Source: Rhodophyticola porphyridii
GTDB taxonomy: Bacteria; Pseudomonadota; Alphaproteobacteria; Rhodobacterales; Rhodobacteraceae
Length of the DNA: 64,000 bases
Assembly: GCF_003688285.1 (NCBI RefSeq)
Contig: NZ_RCNT01000009.1
Location: 1-64,000, forward strand
Direction: 5' to 3'
The notes beneath the pieces are model-generated. The model did not search any database and was not told where the DNA came from. It saw only the letters and a list, made by a program, of their open reading frames with translations. Position numbers and translations under genes: made by a program. Of this stretch, positions 63,178 through 64,000 are shown in pieces; position 1 is the stretch's first letter, and every line of letters begins with the position of its first letter.

Positions 63178-64000
63178 CAGCCCAGCATCCCCTTGGCCAG
63201 AATGTTCTTCTGGATTTCGTTCGACCCGCCATAGATCGAAATCTTGCGATTGTTGAAATAGCTGACCGCATTTGCGGCATGGTCTTCGGGCACGAGGGCC
63301 GCGTTGCCGTCCAGCGCCTCAGACGGGAAGGGCGCCGCGGCGGGGCCAAGCGCCCGGCGGGCGAGATCGTTGATCGCCTGACGGATCACCGTGCCCTTGA
63401 TCTTGAGCATCGAGGTCTCGGGCCCCGGGGCCCCCTTTTTCTGGGCATCGGCCAACATACGGAGATTGGTGAGCTTCATCGCTTCCAGATCGATCTCCAC
63501 CTCGGCCAGCCTGGCTGCGAAAAGCGGTGTGTCGATCAGGCGTTTTCCGCCGCGTCTGACCTTCGTGGCGAGCGATTTCAGCTGTTCCAGCGCTTCGATC
63601 GAAAACCCGACGCCTGCGATATTCGTGCGCTCATGCAGCAGCAGATACTTGGCAATGGTCCAGCCCATGTTCTCTTCGCCAACCAGATTTGAAACCGGCA
63701 CGCGCACATCGGTGAAAAAGACCTCGTTGACCTCATACCCGCCTTCGATCAGGCGGATCGGGCGCATCTCGATCCCTGGCGTGTCCAGATCCACCAGCAC
63801 GAAACTGATGCCCTCCTGCGGCTTGCCGTCGGTTTTCGTGCGCACCAGACAGAAGATGCGATTGGCGTGCTGGCCAAGTGTGGTCCAGGTTTTCTGGCCA
63901 TTGATGATGTAATGGTCCCCGTCGCGGACGGCGCGCGTCTTGAGTGAGGCAAGATCGCTGCCGGCGCCGGGTTCGGAATAGCCCTGACACCACCAGTCCC
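63177..64000 (-). CDS. Acyl-CoA dehydrogenase, pimeloyl-CoA dehydrogenase large subunit-like (5' end outside window)
   Basis: The reading frame is open to the right edge, so the N-terminus is missing. The first visible residues WWCQGYSEPGAGSDLASL and YIINGQKTWTTLGQHANRIF are the FAD-binding part, followed by VEVDLEAMKLTNLRMLADA-like helices and SIYGGSNEIQKNILAKGMLG at the end. This matches PimC-type large subunits. It is coupled to the small-subunit gene downstream, so the two probably form one heteromeric enzyme. Confidence 0.88.
   Translation of the reverse strand, partial: DWWCQGYSEPGAGSDLASLKTRAVRDGDHYIINGQKTWTTLGQHANRIFCLVRTKTDGKPQEGISFVLVDLDTPGIEMRPIRLIEGGYEVNEVFFTDVRVPVSNLVGEENMGWTIAKYLLLHERTNIAGVGFSIEALEQLKSLATKVRRGGKRLIDTPLFAARLAEVEIDLEAMKLTNLRMLADAQKKGAPGPETSMLKIKGTVIRQAINDLARRALGPAAAPFPSEALDGNAALVPEDHAANAVSYFNNRKISIYGGSNEIQKNILAKGMLG

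Noticed and set aside
1-64000. CRISPR array, rRNA genes or a prophage structural module
   Set aside because: No regularly spaced repeats, no rRNA sequence, and no capsid, tail or terminase genes were seen.

Overview
The window looks like a chromosomal piece of a Rhodobacteraceae (Roseobacter-type) alphaproteobacterium. It is GC-rich and gene-dense. It carries the SPOR lipoprotein, D-Ala-D-Ala carboxypeptidase, tmk, holB, tatD, MBL block in the order I associate with Rhodobacterales. It also has a choXWV/betIBA choline locus and many ABC uptake systems for osmolytes, peptides and polyamine-like compounds. The genus is inference.

Region by region. (1) 1-5260 is the end of an integrated element. 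It holds the 3' end of an IS5-type transposase, the C-terminal remnant of a type ISP restriction-modification enzyme cut by that IS, two coupled genes of unknown function, an excisionase-like HTH protein, an HTH/zinc-ribbon protein and a tyrosine integrase. The integrase lies next to the 3' end of a tRNA-Ser(TGA) gene. (2) 5.5-12 kb is housekeeping. (3) 12-17.3 kb is a PotABCD-type ABC operon on the minus strand, with an internal terminator-like hairpin and a DUF1330 gene inside. (4) 17.4-21.3 kb holds an MsbA-like exporter, a DUF2927 protein and a LysR regulator. (5) 21.4-28 kb is a plus-strand run: nitrilase-family amidase, peptide-type ABC importer, RraA-like protein. (6) 28-34.9 kb is choline import and oxidation to glycine betaine, with a BetI-type operator between divergent choX and betI.

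(7) 35-44.3 kb is probably linked to methylated-amine or betaine metabolism. It holds a fused E1 alpha-beta 2-oxoacid dehydrogenase next to a FabD-like acyltransferase that lacks the malonyl-binding Arg. These are followed by a four-gene run: GcvT/dimethylglycine-dehydrogenase-like flavoprotein, non-pyrrolysine MttB-like methyltransferase, TetR regulator, and sarcosine-oxidase-like flavoprotein. An MFS transporter of different base composition follows. (8) 45.9-57.3 kb is a GH38 alpha-mannosidase with a dipeptide-type ABC importer, an MBL-fold protein that has lost its HxHxDH motif, a PhyH dioxygenase and a divergent AraC regulator. (9) 57.3-64 kb holds acyl-CoA dehydrogenases. One lies in a pair with an APH-family kinase that matches the two halves of animal ACAD10/ACAD11.

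The strongest leads for undescribed biology are the E1/FabD-like pair, the MttB/GcvT/oxidase run with no visible corrinoid partner, the split ACAD10/11-like kinase/dehydrogenase pair, the metal-site-less MBL protein in a GH38 operon, and the two unknown cargo genes of the integrated element.
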